Positions 51,208-62,905 of a stretch of 64,000 nt of DNA are shown in pieces. The translations under genes and the position numbers were made by a program. The notes under the pieces are model-generated. The model had not been told where the DNA came from and made no database searches. It worked only from the letters and a program-made list of their open reading frames with translations. Source of the stretch: Saccharibacillus endophyticus (GTDB lineage: Bacteria; Bacillota; Bacilli; Paenibacillales; Paenibacillaceae); the NCBI RefSeq assembly GCF_013185185.1, contig NZ_JAAZWE010000001.1, positions 620,001 through 684,000 of the forward strand. The letters run 5' to 3'. Position 1 is the stretch's first letter, and each line of letters starts with the position of its first letter.

Positions 51208-52077
51208 TCAGGCCAACTTGTTCAGCGTTTCGAAGTCTTCGTCGCTCAGCTGCAGTCCCGCCGCCGCAATGTTCTCTTCCAAATGGGACAAGGTCGACGT
51301 GCCGGGGATCGGCAACATCACCGGCGAACGGCGCAGCAGCCAGGCCAGCGCCACCTGGGCGGGCTTCGCGTTCAATTTTTTGGCGATCTCGTCCAGCGGC
51401 CCGCCATCCTTCGCCAGTTCTCCGGTCGCGAGCGGGAACCACGGGATAAAAGCGATTCCGCCCGCTTCGGCTTCCTCCAGCACGTCTTCAGCTTTGCGGT
51501 TGGAAAGATTGTACAGATTCTGCACCGACACGATCTCCGTAATCTCTCTGGCTTCGCGCAGCTGCTCGACGCTGACCTCGCTCAAACCGATATGACGGAT
51601 CTTGCCTTCTTTGCGCAGCAGCTCTAGCTCGCCGAGCTGTTCGGCCAAAGGAACCTTGGGATCGATGCGATGCAGCTGGAACAAATCGATCCGTTCGACG
51701 CCGAGATGGCGCAAGCTCATCTCCGCCTGCTGCCGCAGGTATTCGGGCCGCCCGACGGGCCGCCAATCGTTGGGGCCCGAACGGGTCAAGCCCGCTTTCG
51801 TCGCCACGACCACGTCGTCCGCATACGGATGCAGCGCTTTTTTGATCAACGGTTCGGCGACGACGGGACCGTACGAGTCCGCCGTATCGATAAAGTTCAC
51901 GCCCAGTTCGACGGAACGCTTCAGCACCCGCACCGCTTCGTCGGGATCTTTCGGATCTCCCCAAACGCCGGGACCCGTCAGCTGCATCGTGCCGTAACCG
52001 AGCCGGTTGACGGTCATGTCGCCGCCGATCGTGAACGTGCCGGAATGAGCCGCCGTAATATTGTTTTGATCTGTCAT
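51208..52077 (-). CDS. Aldo/keto reductase
   Basis: 289 residues starting at 52077 ([19 protein letters not shown] upstream). TIM-barrel oxidoreductase with [26 protein letters not shown] (catalytic Asp and Tyr), VVVATKAG (catalytic Lys), LFQLHRIDP (His) and [14 protein letters not shown] (NADPH site). YajO/YhdN-like. Precedes pdxH by 4 bp. Reduction of pyridoxal or other carbonyls is a plausible but unproven link to the PdxH partner. Confidence 0.9.
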   Translation of the reverse strand: MTDQNNITAAHSGTFTIGGDMTVNRLGYGTMQLTGPGVWGDPKDPDEAVRVLKRSVELGVNFIDTADSYGPVVAEPLIKKALHPYADDVVVATKAGLTRSGPNDWRPVGRPEYLRQQAEMSLRHLGVERIDLFQLHRIDPKVPLAEQLGELELLRKEGKIRHIGLSEVSVEQLREAREITEIVSVQNLYNLSNRKAEDVLEEAEAGGIAFIPWFPLATGELAKDGGPLDEIAKKLNAKPAQVALAWLLRRSPVMLPIPGTSTLSHLEENIAAAGLQLSDEDFETLNKLA

Positions 52078-52236
52078 GAGTTCTCTCCTCTCGAAATACG
52101 AATCCGTAATTTTGAACAAGTACATCCTCATTCATTACCCGAAGCGCTTGGCGAACAATCCCGAAATAATTCGTTCAAGTCATTCATGAAACGATCGATC
52201 CTACCGAATTCACGAGAGCCTGAATCACAGGAGTTT

Positions 52237-55585
<3,349 letters not shown>

Positions 55586-55620
55586 GAACGAATCCCCTTT
55601 GAACAATTTTTTTATAAAAA

Positions 55621-55679
55621 AAGACCTAGAGTCCTATCGAATATAGATAGGCTCTATAGCCGATAGGACTCTAGGTCTT
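55621..55679 (-). terminator. Conditional terminator ahead of bglP
   Basis: AAGACCTAGAGTCCTATCG pairs with CGATAGGACTCTAGGTCTT and ends in a T-run on the minus strand. Overlaps the RAT element and can be opened by the antiterminator. Confidence 0.92.
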
Positions 55680-55702
55680 GCCTGCTTTACCAGTAACAAT
55701 CC
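55673..55702 (-). promoter_or_regulatory. Ribonucleic antiterminator (RAT) ahead of bglP
   Basis: Minus strand GGATTGTTACTGGTAAAGCA then GGCAAGACCT matches the LicT target consensus. Confidence 0.9.
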
Positions 55703-55723
55703 TAGTTTATTCATTATGAAAAT

Positions 55724-56566
55724 CTACTCGTTCTTTTCTTCGTCGATGACTCTTTTGATATGAACGGTGAGGTACACAAGCTCATCATCGGTTAATTCTT
55801 TTCCGTAATCTACGTGTATAAGCTTGGCGATCCGTAAACTGCATTGATATTCGCTGGCATATTTTTCTTTGATAATCGGCAAGAAATCGCTATCTCCGCT
55901 TCGAACTACGTTGTCATTGAACAACCGATAAGCAAAAAATTTTAAATGCGTCGTCAGTCTGGAGTAGTGAATCGAACTTTCGTTAAAATGGATATTGAAC
56001 TGATACCGAATCAGATTCAACACTTTTTGGATAAATTGCGTGATCTTCATCGTTTCTTCCATATCGGATCCAAGCTCTGCATTGACGATATGCAAGGCGA
56101 TAAAACCAGCTTCATCTTCGGGCAACTCAATATCAAATTCTTGATTAATCATGCCTAACGCTTTCATCGCAACTCGGAATTCATTTGCATAAAAGGCTTT
56201 AATCTCAGATAAGAGCGCATTATTAAAATTCATTCCTTTGTTATAACGAGCTACAGCGAAGTTAATATGATCGGTCAGTGTCAAATATATGTTTTCGTTG
56301 AGTTCTTTGTTCAAAGTCTCTTTGGCATATTGAATGATACTGTCCGACACACGAATATACTCCATCGGGATTTGCGCAAGCAAGGCATATAACTTGCCTG
56401 TTACATTTTTGGATTTCAGAAAAAATTCTTTTTCGATTTTGGCTCGATCGACCTCATCTCCTTTTTTCTTCTGAAACCCAATGCCGCTTCCGAGAAGCAT
56501 CATTTCCTGACGTCTGTCATTAATGGCACAGACGACATTATTGTTAATAATTCGCGTGATTTTCAT
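55724..56566 (-). CDS. licT: Transcription antiterminator of the BglG/LicT family
   Basis: 280 residues from ATG 56566. CAT RNA-binding domain at the N-terminus (MKITRIINNNVVCAIND, MMLLGSGIGFQKKKGDEVD), then two PRD domains with the phosphorylatable His in LTDHINFAVAR (PRD1) and VHIKRVIDE/IALHIVNAE (PRD2). When the substrate is present, dephosphorylation by the PTS activates it to bind RAT. Followed by bglP and bglH. No start closer to 56647 has a ribosome binding site. Confidence 0.94.
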   Translation of the reverse strand: MKITRIINNNVVCAINDRRQEMMLLGSGIGFQKKKGDEVDRAKIEKEFFLKSKNVTGKLYALLAQIPMEYIRVSDSIIQYAKETLNKELNENIYLTLTDHINFAVARYNKGMNFNNALLSEIKAFYANEFRVAMKALGMINQEFDIELPEDEAGFIALHIVNAELGSDMEETMKITQFIQKVLNLIRYQFNIHFNESSIHYSRLTTHLKFFAYRLFNDNVVRSGDSDFLPIIKEKYASEYQCSLRIAKLIHVDYGKELTDDELVYLTVHIKRVIDEEKNE

Positions 56567-56583
56567 AGAATCTCCTTTTAAAA

Positions 56584-56596
56584 TGAAACGTTTACA
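56584..56596. promoter_or_regulatory. cre-like site upstream of licT
   Basis: TGAAACGTTTACA is one base short of the CcpA consensus; located between the licT start and its terminator. Weak. Confidence 0.3.
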
Positions 56597-56608
56597 AAAT
56601 TTGCAAAC

Positions 56609-56671
56609 AAAAAAGACCGATAATACCCGTTTCATGAGAATAAGCACTCATGTTTGGTATTAATCGGTCTT
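56609..56671 (-). terminator. Conditional terminator ahead of licT
   Basis: Minus strand AAGACCGATTAATACC pairs with GGTATTATCGGTCTTTTTT across a long spacer; the stem 5' arm overlaps the RAT. Confidence 0.85.
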
Positions 56672-56694
56672 GCCTGCTTCATCAGTAACAATCC
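56665..56694 (-). promoter_or_regulatory. RAT element ahead of licT
   Basis: Minus strand GGATTGTTACTGATGAAGCA then GGCAAGACCG, matching the bglP RAT closely, so licT controls its own transcript. Confidence 0.9.
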
Positions 56695-56781
56695 GAATCG
56701 TATTCATTATGCTTTTATAAAGTTATATTAGGGTAAAGCATGATCTTTGTCAATTACGTGTTACAGCTAACTTTTATTCGT

Positions 56782-57684
56782 TCACGTCTTTTTTGGAAGC
56801 GCGGCGATCGGGAGCTCTCCGCCTTCGATCAGCCCGTACTTGACGAACCCTTGATACAGCCCGTCTTCCTCCAGCGTGCCGGTCACGTGATCCGCGACGC
56901 GCTTGAGTTCTTCCCGCGCATTTCCCATCGCGATACCGACTTTGCAGTACTCGAACATTTCCAGATCGTTCAAGCCGTCTCCGATCGCGATCGTGTCGGC
57001 TGCCGAGCGCCCCAGATGGCTGAGCACGTCGGCGATGGCGACCGCTTTATGCACGCCCGGTACCACCAGCTCGCCGCTGTTTTTTCCGAACATCGGCACC
57101 GTGCATTGCAGCACTTCGAACAGGCCTTCGAATTCGGCTTTGATCGTTTCGAACGGCAAAGCGCCTTCCAGGAAGCAGATTTTGTTCACGTCTTCTTTGT
57201 ATAAGTTTCTTTCTCCGTAGGTCAGCGCGTTCAGAAACGGATGCGGGTTGCTTTCCAACTGCCGCATCGCCGCCGGATCGTTCGCCACGTCGCCGTAGAT
57301 CAACCGGATCAGATGTTCCCGGAGACGGGGACTGGCATACAGCGCCGAATTGGACTCCAGGTAAAAGTCGATCTCGTTCGCGCCGAAAAAGTCCACCAAA
57401 TGACGCACAGCTTCGGGCGCGACCTGTTTGTGGTACAGCAGCTGACTGCCGTTTTCCACATAACCTCCGCCTGCGCCGATCAGTCCGTCGAAGCCGATTC
57501 CCCAGATTTCTTCGTAAATTTCCGGCTTGGAGCGTCCCGTGCACAAATAAAGCAGATGCCCGTTCGCCCGGGCTTCGCGGCAGGCGCGCGCGGCGGATTC
57601 CGGCACGCGTCCGTCGTCCGCCACCAGCGTCCCGTCGATATCGATAAATACGATTTTGGAAGAACCTTCATCAGAAGCAGTCAT
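56782..57684 (-). CDS. Cof-type HAD hydrolase
   Basis: 300 residues. FIDIDGTLVADDGRVP (motif I), LLYLCTGRSKPEI (motif II), and IAIGDGLNDLEMFEY (motif IV), with a C2-type cap of ~150 residues between, as in the Cof/YidA/YwtE sugar-phosphate phosphatases. ATG at 57684 with GGAGG. It follows the licT operon on the same strand but is separated from it by ~100 bp and is likely transcribed independently. Substrate unknown. Confidence 0.9.
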   Translation of the reverse strand: MTASDEGSSKIVFIDIDGTLVADDGRVPESAARACREARANGHLLYLCTGRSKPEIYEEIWGIGFDGLIGAGGGYVENGSQLLYHKQVAPEAVRHLVDFFGANEIDFYLESNSALYASPRLREHLIRLIYGDVANDPAAMRQLESNPHPFLNALTYGERNLYKEDVNKICFLEGALPFETIKAEFEGLFEVLQCTVPMFGKNSGELVVPGVHKAVAIADVLSHLGRSAADTIAIGDGLNDLEMFEYCKVGIAMGNAREELKRVADHVTGTLEEDGLYQGFVKYGLIEGGELPIAALPKKT

Positions 57685-57770
57685 ACTCGTAAAACCTCCC
57701 GGTTTTGAAATCGGATCGCCGTCTCGGTCAATTCCGTATTTCTACCGTACCGCCTGAAACGCGTTACACG

Positions 57771-58967
57771 TCAACCTTTATCCCAAGCGCCGATTTTCCG
57801 GAAAAATTCGATCACGTCCCGCGTCAAAAGTTCCGGCTGCTCCATGGCCGCGAAATGACCGCCGCGATCGAACTCGGTCCAATGCGCGATATTGTACCGA
57901 TCTTCGGCCAGAGCGCGGACCGGGGCCGATACGTCTTTCGGGAATACGGCGACGCCGATCGGGGGACTGTCGCCCGAGGAATCGGCGTCCGGCAGCGGCG
58001 ATTGCTCCGCATGCATCGTTTCGTAATACAATCGGGCCGAAGAACCCGCGGTCGCCGTCAGCCAATAGATCGAAACGTTGGTCAGCAGCCGGTCCCGGTC
58101 GATCACGTCTTCCGGCAGGTTCTTTTTGTCCGTCCATTCGTAGAATTTTTCGATGATCCAAGCCAATTGTCCGGACGGCGAATCGGTCAGCGCGTACGCA
58201 AGCGTCTGCGGGCGGGTTCCTTGCTGCACGGAATAACCCGACTGCTCTTTCGCGTAATATTTCATTTTGTCCAACTCTTCCCGGTCCTGCGGCTTGAGCT
58301 TCGCCAATTGCTTCGGATTTTCCGGCGGCGGCGTCACGAGCATGTTCACATGCGCGCCGACGACTTCTTCGGGATGCTTCGAACCGAGTTCGAGCGAGAT
58401 GAACGATCCCCAATCGCCGCCCTGCGTTCCGTAACGTTCGTAACCGAGCCGCCGCATCAGCACCGCGAACATGCCGGCAATCCGTTTGTAGTCCATGCCC
58501 GGCTGCTTCGTCGGTCCCGAGAATCCGTAGCCGGGAAGAGACGGAATCACAAGGTGGAACGCTTCGGAAGCCGGTCGTCCGTAATCGCGCGGACGCGTCA
58601 GCGGACCGATCATCTCCGAAAACTCGACGATCGAGCCCGGCCAGCCGTGGATCAACAGCAGCGGCAGCGCGTCCGGTTCCGGCGAACGGATATGCATGAA
58701 ATGAATATTTTCGCCGCCGATCTCCGTCGTGAAGTGCGGATATTCGTTCAACTTCGCTTCGTGTTCGCGCCAATCGTACTCCGTGCGCCAATATTCGGCC
58801 AGCTCTTGCTGGTACGAGAGCGGAACGCCGTAACTCCATCCGCCTCTCGGTTCCGGGTCCGGCCATCGGGTACGGGACAAACGCTCGTTCAGATCGTCGA
58901 GGTCCGCTTGAGCAATATCGATACGGTAAGGACGCACAATCGCACTTTCTTCGGAATGATCGAACAT
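57771..58967 (-). CDS. Epoxide hydrolase (alpha/beta hydrolase with EHN domain)
   Basis: 398 residues from ATG 58967 (AAGGAGG). The N-terminal region PYRIDIAQADLDDLNERLSRTRWPDPEPRGGWSYG is the EHN (epoxide hydrolase N-terminal) domain. The catalytic core has LLLIHGWPGSIVEFSEMIGPL (oxyanion), GTQGGDWGSFISLELG (nucleophile Asp in GGDWG), and HWTEFDRGGHFAAMEQPELL (His). Substrates include juvenile-hormone-like or simple epoxides; physiological role unclear. Confidence 0.88.
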   Translation of the reverse strand: MFDHSEESAIVRPYRIDIAQADLDDLNERLSRTRWPDPEPRGGWSYGVPLSYQQELAEYWRTEYDWREHEAKLNEYPHFTTEIGGENIHFMHIRSPEPDALPLLLIHGWPGSIVEFSEMIGPLTRPRDYGRPASEAFHLVIPSLPGYGFSGPTKQPGMDYKRIAGMFAVLMRRLGYERYGTQGGDWGSFISLELGSKHPEEVVGAHVNMLVTPPPENPKQLAKLKPQDREELDKMKYYAKEQSGYSVQQGTRPQTLAYALTDSPSGQLAWIIEKFYEWTDKKNLPEDVIDRDRLLTNVSIYWLTATAGSSARLYYETMHAEQSPLPDADSSGDSPPIGVAVFPKDVSAPVRALAEDRYNIAHWTEFDRGGHFAAMEQPELLTRDVIEFFRKIGAWDKG

Positions 58968-59055
58968 GGTTAAAATCCTCCTTCGCAGTCTCAAAAGAAT
59001 CGGAGCCCTTACGGGTTCGGGCATACTCTCCTTCTTACCCTCCGTTCCAGGAAGC

Positions 59056-59853
59056 TTACAACCATTTTCCGAAGTATTTCTCGATCGTTTCCCGCGAGTA
59101 TCCGTCGTCTCCCTGCCAACCGTCCACGGCGGAAAAGTCCGTATCGCCGCGCCTGCCTTTTCTCGGGGTATCTTGCTCCGCCAATATGCCCGCATATGCC
59201 CAAATCTCCATGATCTGGTCGCGTTCGGCTTTGTTCGAAGGCAGGAGGTCTTTCCAACGCTTCTCCAATTTTCGCGCATGATCTTCGGGTTGACAGTCGT
59301 CGATGCCTTTTAACAGATTAAGCAGGATATCCACGTCTTCCCGCGTCACGTCCCCGACTTCTTCGCGGGTTAACAGATGCAGGTCCATCCAGCAGTAGGT
59401 CAGCCAGTTATGACGAACGCCGCCCCACTTCACGCGTTCGAAATTCAAGACGTTGAGATCATGATCGACGTAACTTTTTTCCGACTGAAGCCATGCCTGA
59501 TCGCACTCGGGACAGGCGCTTGTGCGGCGATGCTCGATAACCGGTGATTCGCTGTATGTATGGTTGGGAACATTCGCAGTCAAAGCAAAGCTGGACAGCG
59601 CGCTGCGCAGTTCCACCCGCCGACCGGATAGACTATGTAAAAACGCCGCTCCCACCCGTTCTGCCGTTAGCTCCTGATGCAGATTTCGAATTCGCCGAAT
59701 CAGTTCGTCATGCGTAATCGTTAGCGGATCGAACATCATGTGTTGCGCTTTTGCATATTCGAAATCATCGCCGGAGTAGCTCATGGGCGTCTTTTTCCAC
59801 CCTTGAGCCGACCAGAACGTTGTCGTCAGAATCTTTTTTGCTTTTTTATCCAA
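59056..59853 (-). CDS. Hypothetical protein, 265 aa, CPEC motif
   Basis: TTG start at 59853 (GAGGG upstream). Soluble, Trp-rich; contains RTSACPECDQAWLQSEKSY (possible zinc knuckle), LTYCWMDLHLLTREEVGDVTREDVDILLNLLKGIDDCQPEDHARKLEKRW in the middle and a C-terminal GWQGDDGYSRETIEKYFGKWL. I do not recognise the family. It lies in an apparent operon with the DUF3592 gene, and upstream of the epoxide hydrolase gene by 88 bp. Confidence 0.65.
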   Translation of the reverse strand: MDKKAKKILTTTFWSAQGWKKTPMSYSGDDFEYAKAQHMMFDPLTITHDELIRRIRNLHQELTAERVGAAFLHSLSGRRVELRSALSSFALTANVPNHTYSESPVIEHRRTSACPECDQAWLQSEKSYVDHDLNVLNFERVKWGGVRHNWLTYCWMDLHLLTREEVGDVTREDVDILLNLLKGIDDCQPEDHARKLEKRWKDLLPSNKAERDQIMEIWAYAGILAEQDTPRKGRRGDTDFSAVDGWQGDDGYSRETIEKYFGKWL

Positions 59854-59874
59854 GTTATTATCCCTCTTTCCCGA

Positions 59875-60288
59875 TTAAAATGACAATGCCGCGCCCAACG
59901 CCAGAAAAACGACGCCGACCACGATCGGCAGCGTCTGCTTGCGCAGCGTATCGCTATCGTTCAACATTTCGAACATCGAAGGATCTTCCGGATTATAATG
60001 CACCTTCACCTGCCCGCCGCTCGTCTGCGACCGCATCGAACTTCCGACTCTCGATACATGCTCCACGATGCCCGAAGCTGTTTTGAAGCGTACCACCGGA
60101 TGGTAGTTGATTCCGGTACTGCCTCGATTCAATCCCGTATCCGGCAGCTCTTCGTAGCGCAAAATCTCCCCGGTCACCGTATGCTCGCTTTTTGCCAGTT
60201 TGCGGCGACGAAATCCCGAGTAAATGCCGAATACGATAAACAACGCTCCCAGCGCCCAAAATAGTCGTTCGTTTCCCCATCCTTCCAT
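59875..60288 (-). CDS. DUF3592-family membrane protein
   Basis: 137 residues. Membrane helix LFWALGALFIVFGIYSGF at the N-terminus and LPIVVGVVFLALGAALSF at the C-terminus, with an intervening domain containing VRFKTASGIVEHVSRVG and VKVHYNPEDPSMFEM, the pattern of DUF3592 (transmembrane-anchored beta domain). ATG at 60288 after GGAGG. Lies 21 bp upstream of the CPEC protein gene. Function unknown. Confidence 0.78.
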   Translation of the reverse strand: MEGWGNERLFWALGALFIVFGIYSGFRRRKLAKSEHTVTGEILRYEELPDTGLNRGSTGINYHPVVRFKTASGIVEHVSRVGSSMRSQTSGGQVKVHYNPEDPSMFEMLNDSDTLRKQTLPIVVGVVFLALGAALSF

Positions 60289-60461
60289 TATAAAAACCTC
60301 CTTCGAACAAGCATTTTCAGTTATTTACCGCCAAGAGCTTTCATCCAATCATCGCGTGTTCGCTTTCCTCCCGAAAAGCTTTTCGAAATATCTTATCAGA
60401 GCGCGCTTGCCGACCGATATAGATAGACGGGAATTTTATTATGGTATAAGGGGCGAATGCG

Positions 60462-62174
60462 TTGAAATTGTTCAGAAACTTGTCCGTGACCCGAAAGCTG
60501 ATTATTTTAATTACGGTCAGCGCGCTGGCTCTCGGTTCGGTCGGCTTTATCGGCCTTAATTACATCCGTGTGTTGGCAAAAGATTCGAAGATCATGTACG
60601 GCGAAAATCTCATTCCGCTCAGCAAAGTCATGCAGGCTCGAATCAATGCACGGGCGAGCGACGCTTATACATTGGAATTGCTTACGGCAACCGATGCGGC
60701 TCGCACCCAAGAACTCAAGGGCGAGATCGACTCGGCTTGGGAAGAGATCGGCCAGATCGCCGATGAGCTGGATGCGGGCATGCTGACTTCGGATCAGCAG
60801 CAATTCCTGGACCAATACCGGTTTGAAGCGTCCAAATTGCAGGAGAGCCGCGGCGAAGTCTTGAGTTTGATCGAAGCCGGCCAACGTGCGCAAGCCTATG
60901 AGCTATACGCTTCCCGCGTCGAGACCGACCGTAAAGCGGTCAACGACTCGCTCAAAGCGCTTCAAGCTTCCAATATCGAATACGCAGGGACGATCAACGA
61001 GAAAAACCAATCCAATCTGGATGACATCATGATTTTGGTCTGTTCCTTGATTGTCGCCGCGCTTCTTGTTTTGATCGGTCTCGGAATCCTGACTGCCCGC
61101 TCGATCGTACGTCCGGTCAAAGAAGTGGTGGCTCTGCTGGCTCAAGCGGAAAACGGCGACTTCACGGTAAAAGGAGCTTATGTATCCAAAGACGAAATCG
61201 GCGGATTGACGACTTCCTTCAATCAAATGACGGGCAAGCTGCAAACGGTATTCGGTTCCGTACAGGAATCTGCTTATCTCGTCGCTTCTTCCTCGGAAGA
61301 GCTAAGCGCCAGCGCCGAACAGAACAGCAAAGCCAGCGAGCATATCACGACGATCGTGCAGGATTTGGCCGTCGGTTCGGATACGCAATCGGATAAGGTG
61401 GCGCAAAGTTCGCGCATCGTCGCCGATATTACGGGGCATACGCGCGAAATCGCCGATTACACCGACGAAATGCGCCGCGACGTGCAGAACGCTTCCGAAG
61501 CTTCGGCCGAGGGCAGCCAAGCGATCGGCGAGGTCGGACGGCAAATGCATACGATCTCGACGAACGTCGGCAGCCTTGCCGAAGCGGTGCAAAGCCTGGG
61601 ACGTCGTTCGGAAGAGATCGAGCAAATTACCAATGTCATCTCTGGCATTTCCAGTCAAACGAATCTGTTGGCGCTGAATGCGGCGATTGAAGCGGCGCGT
61701 GCCGGCGAGCATGGACGCGGTTTCGCTGTCGTCGCCGACGAAGTGCGCAAGCTGGCCGAAGAATCGAATAATTCGACGAAGCAGATTACCGCGCTGATCG
61801 AATTGATTCGTCAGGATACCGAAGTCACGCTGCGTACCATGCAAAACACGTCGGAAGAAGTTCATTCCGGATTGGCCGTCGTGGACGATGCAGGACGCTC
61901 CTTCGGAAAGATCGAACATGCCGTCGGCGAAGTCGTCCGGCAGATTGAGAACGTCTCCGGTATTTTGCAGCGGCTAGCCGGCGGTACAAGTCAGGTCAAC
62001 GAGTCGATCGGCGAAGTTCAAGACGTAGCGCGCGAGTCCGCCATGAACGCGCAAAACATCTCGGCGGCCACGCAGGAACAGCTGGCTTCGATGGAAGAAA
62101 TTTCGTCCTCCTCCCAAGCGCTTGCGAGTTTGGCGGACGATCTCCAAAACGTCATTCGTCAATTTAAGATTTAA
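60462..62174 (+). CDS. Methyl-accepting chemotaxis protein
   Basis: 570 residues, TTG start at 60462 (GGGGCG upstream). Two membrane helices ([19 protein letters not shown] and [21 protein letters not shown]) enclose a 4-helix-bundle ligand domain of ~150 residues (4HB_MCP); then HAMP and a long signalling coiled coil with the hairpin tip [47 protein letters not shown]. Signals to CheA/CheW about an unknown attractant. No che genes are in the window. Confidence 0.95.
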   Translation: MKLFRNLSVTRKLIILITVSALALGSVGFIGLNYIRVLAKDSKIMYGENLIPLSKVMQARINARASDAYTLELLTATDAARTQELKGEIDSAWEEIGQIADELDAGMLTSDQQQFLDQYRFEASKLQESRGEVLSLIEAGQRAQAYELYASRVETDRKAVNDSLKALQASNIEYAGTINEKNQSNLDDIMILVCSLIVAALLVLIGLGILTARSIVRPVKEVVALLAQAENGDFTVKGAYVSKDEIGGLTTSFNQMTGKLQTVFGSVQESAYLVASSSEELSASAEQNSKASEHITTIVQDLAVGSDTQSDKVAQSSRIVADITGHTREIADYTDEMRRDVQNASEASAEGSQAIGEVGRQMHTISTNVGSLAEAVQSLGRRSEEIEQITNVISGISSQTNLLALNAAIEAARAGEHGRGFAVVADEVRKLAEESNNSTKQITALIELIRQDTEVTLRTMQNTSEEVHSGLAVVDDAGRSFGKIEHAVGEVVRQIENVSGILQRLAGGTSQVNESIGEVQDVARESAMNAQNISAATQEQLASMEEISSSSQALASLADDLQNVIRQFKI

Positions 62175-62211
62175 AGTCATCCAAGCATTCAGCCTATTCA
62201 GGCGAAGGCGC

Positions 62212-62246
62212 AAAAAGGAAGTCCCTCGACGGGACTTCCTTTTTTC
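62212..62246 (+). terminator. Terminator of the chemotaxis receptor gene
   Basis: AAGGAAGTCCC with GGGACTTCCTT, then TTTT. Also sits before the convergent DinB gene. Confidence 0.9.
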
Positions 62247-62276
62247 TCATCTTTTCGCTTTTCTCCGTTCCGTGAA

Positions 62277-62783
62277 TCAACTGAAGCTGCGGGTCGCCGG
62301 CCATACGCCTTGCATCTTGCTCAGCATGACGATCTGGCCGATATGGTACGCGTCATGCATCGCCAGCGTGCGGATTCCGCCTCCGAGCGTTCCGCCGTCC
62401 GAAAACTTGCGACCCAGCATGTCGACGTCCGATTTTTCGACCAAAGCCGAAAGTTCCCGATGCAGCCGATACAACTCTTCCTTGGATGCTGCCCATCCCG
62501 CTTCCGAAGCGTCTTCCACGTTGAACGTGCCGGTGTTGTTTTCGGTCTCCGGAAATCCCTCCGTTTCTCCGTTCGCATTCATGAGCAGACGTTTTTTGTA
62601 AAAGATCAGATGCCGCACGGTCTCGTGAATACAGTTGGAAGGACCGTCCAAAGGCTTCCATACTGCCTGCTTCGCCGTGACGCCTTGCAATGCTTGTTCC
62701 AGCGGCGGGAACCACTCTTCCTGATCCAGACAGCTGTCCCATGATTGCTGAAGCAACTTGCCGGGCAATTCTTTGATATCCAT
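62277..62783 (-). CDS. DinB-family protein
   Basis: 168 residues from 62783 (MDIKELPGK, AAGGAGG). The metal-site His are visible in CIHETVRHLIFYK and LAMHDAYHIGQIVML, with an acidic and aromatic-rich four-helix bundle. DinB/YfiT-like members include thiol transferases and hydrolases, but no thiol or substrate can be inferred. Confidence 0.85.
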   Translation of the reverse strand: MDIKELPGKLLQQSWDSCLDQEEWFPPLEQALQGVTAKQAVWKPLDGPSNCIHETVRHLIFYKKRLLMNANGETEGFPETENNTGTFNVEDASEAGWAASKEELYRLHRELSALVEKSDVDMLGRKFSDGGTLGGGIRTLAMHDAYHIGQIVMLSKMQGVWPATRSFS

Positions 62784-62872
62784 CGATACGCCTCCTTGTC
62801 GGTCTGCCCTGCGGGCTTTCTCTTTATTAGCTTTCACCCCCGGCAAGAGGACTTTAATCTCAAAAAAACAAA

Positions 62873-62905
62873 AAAGCGTCGGAAACGCAAAGTTCCGCGA
62901 CGCTT
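62873..62905 (-). terminator. Terminator overlapping the stop of the TerD-like gene
   Basis: AAGCGTCG pairs with CGACGCTT across a 16-base loop; on the minus strand followed by TTTTTTGTTTTTTTG. The stem begins inside the last codons of the gene. Confidence 0.75.

Noticed and set aside
56584..56596. CcpA site ahead of licT as a firm call
   Set aside because: One base short of the consensus, so it is listed only as a weak candidate.
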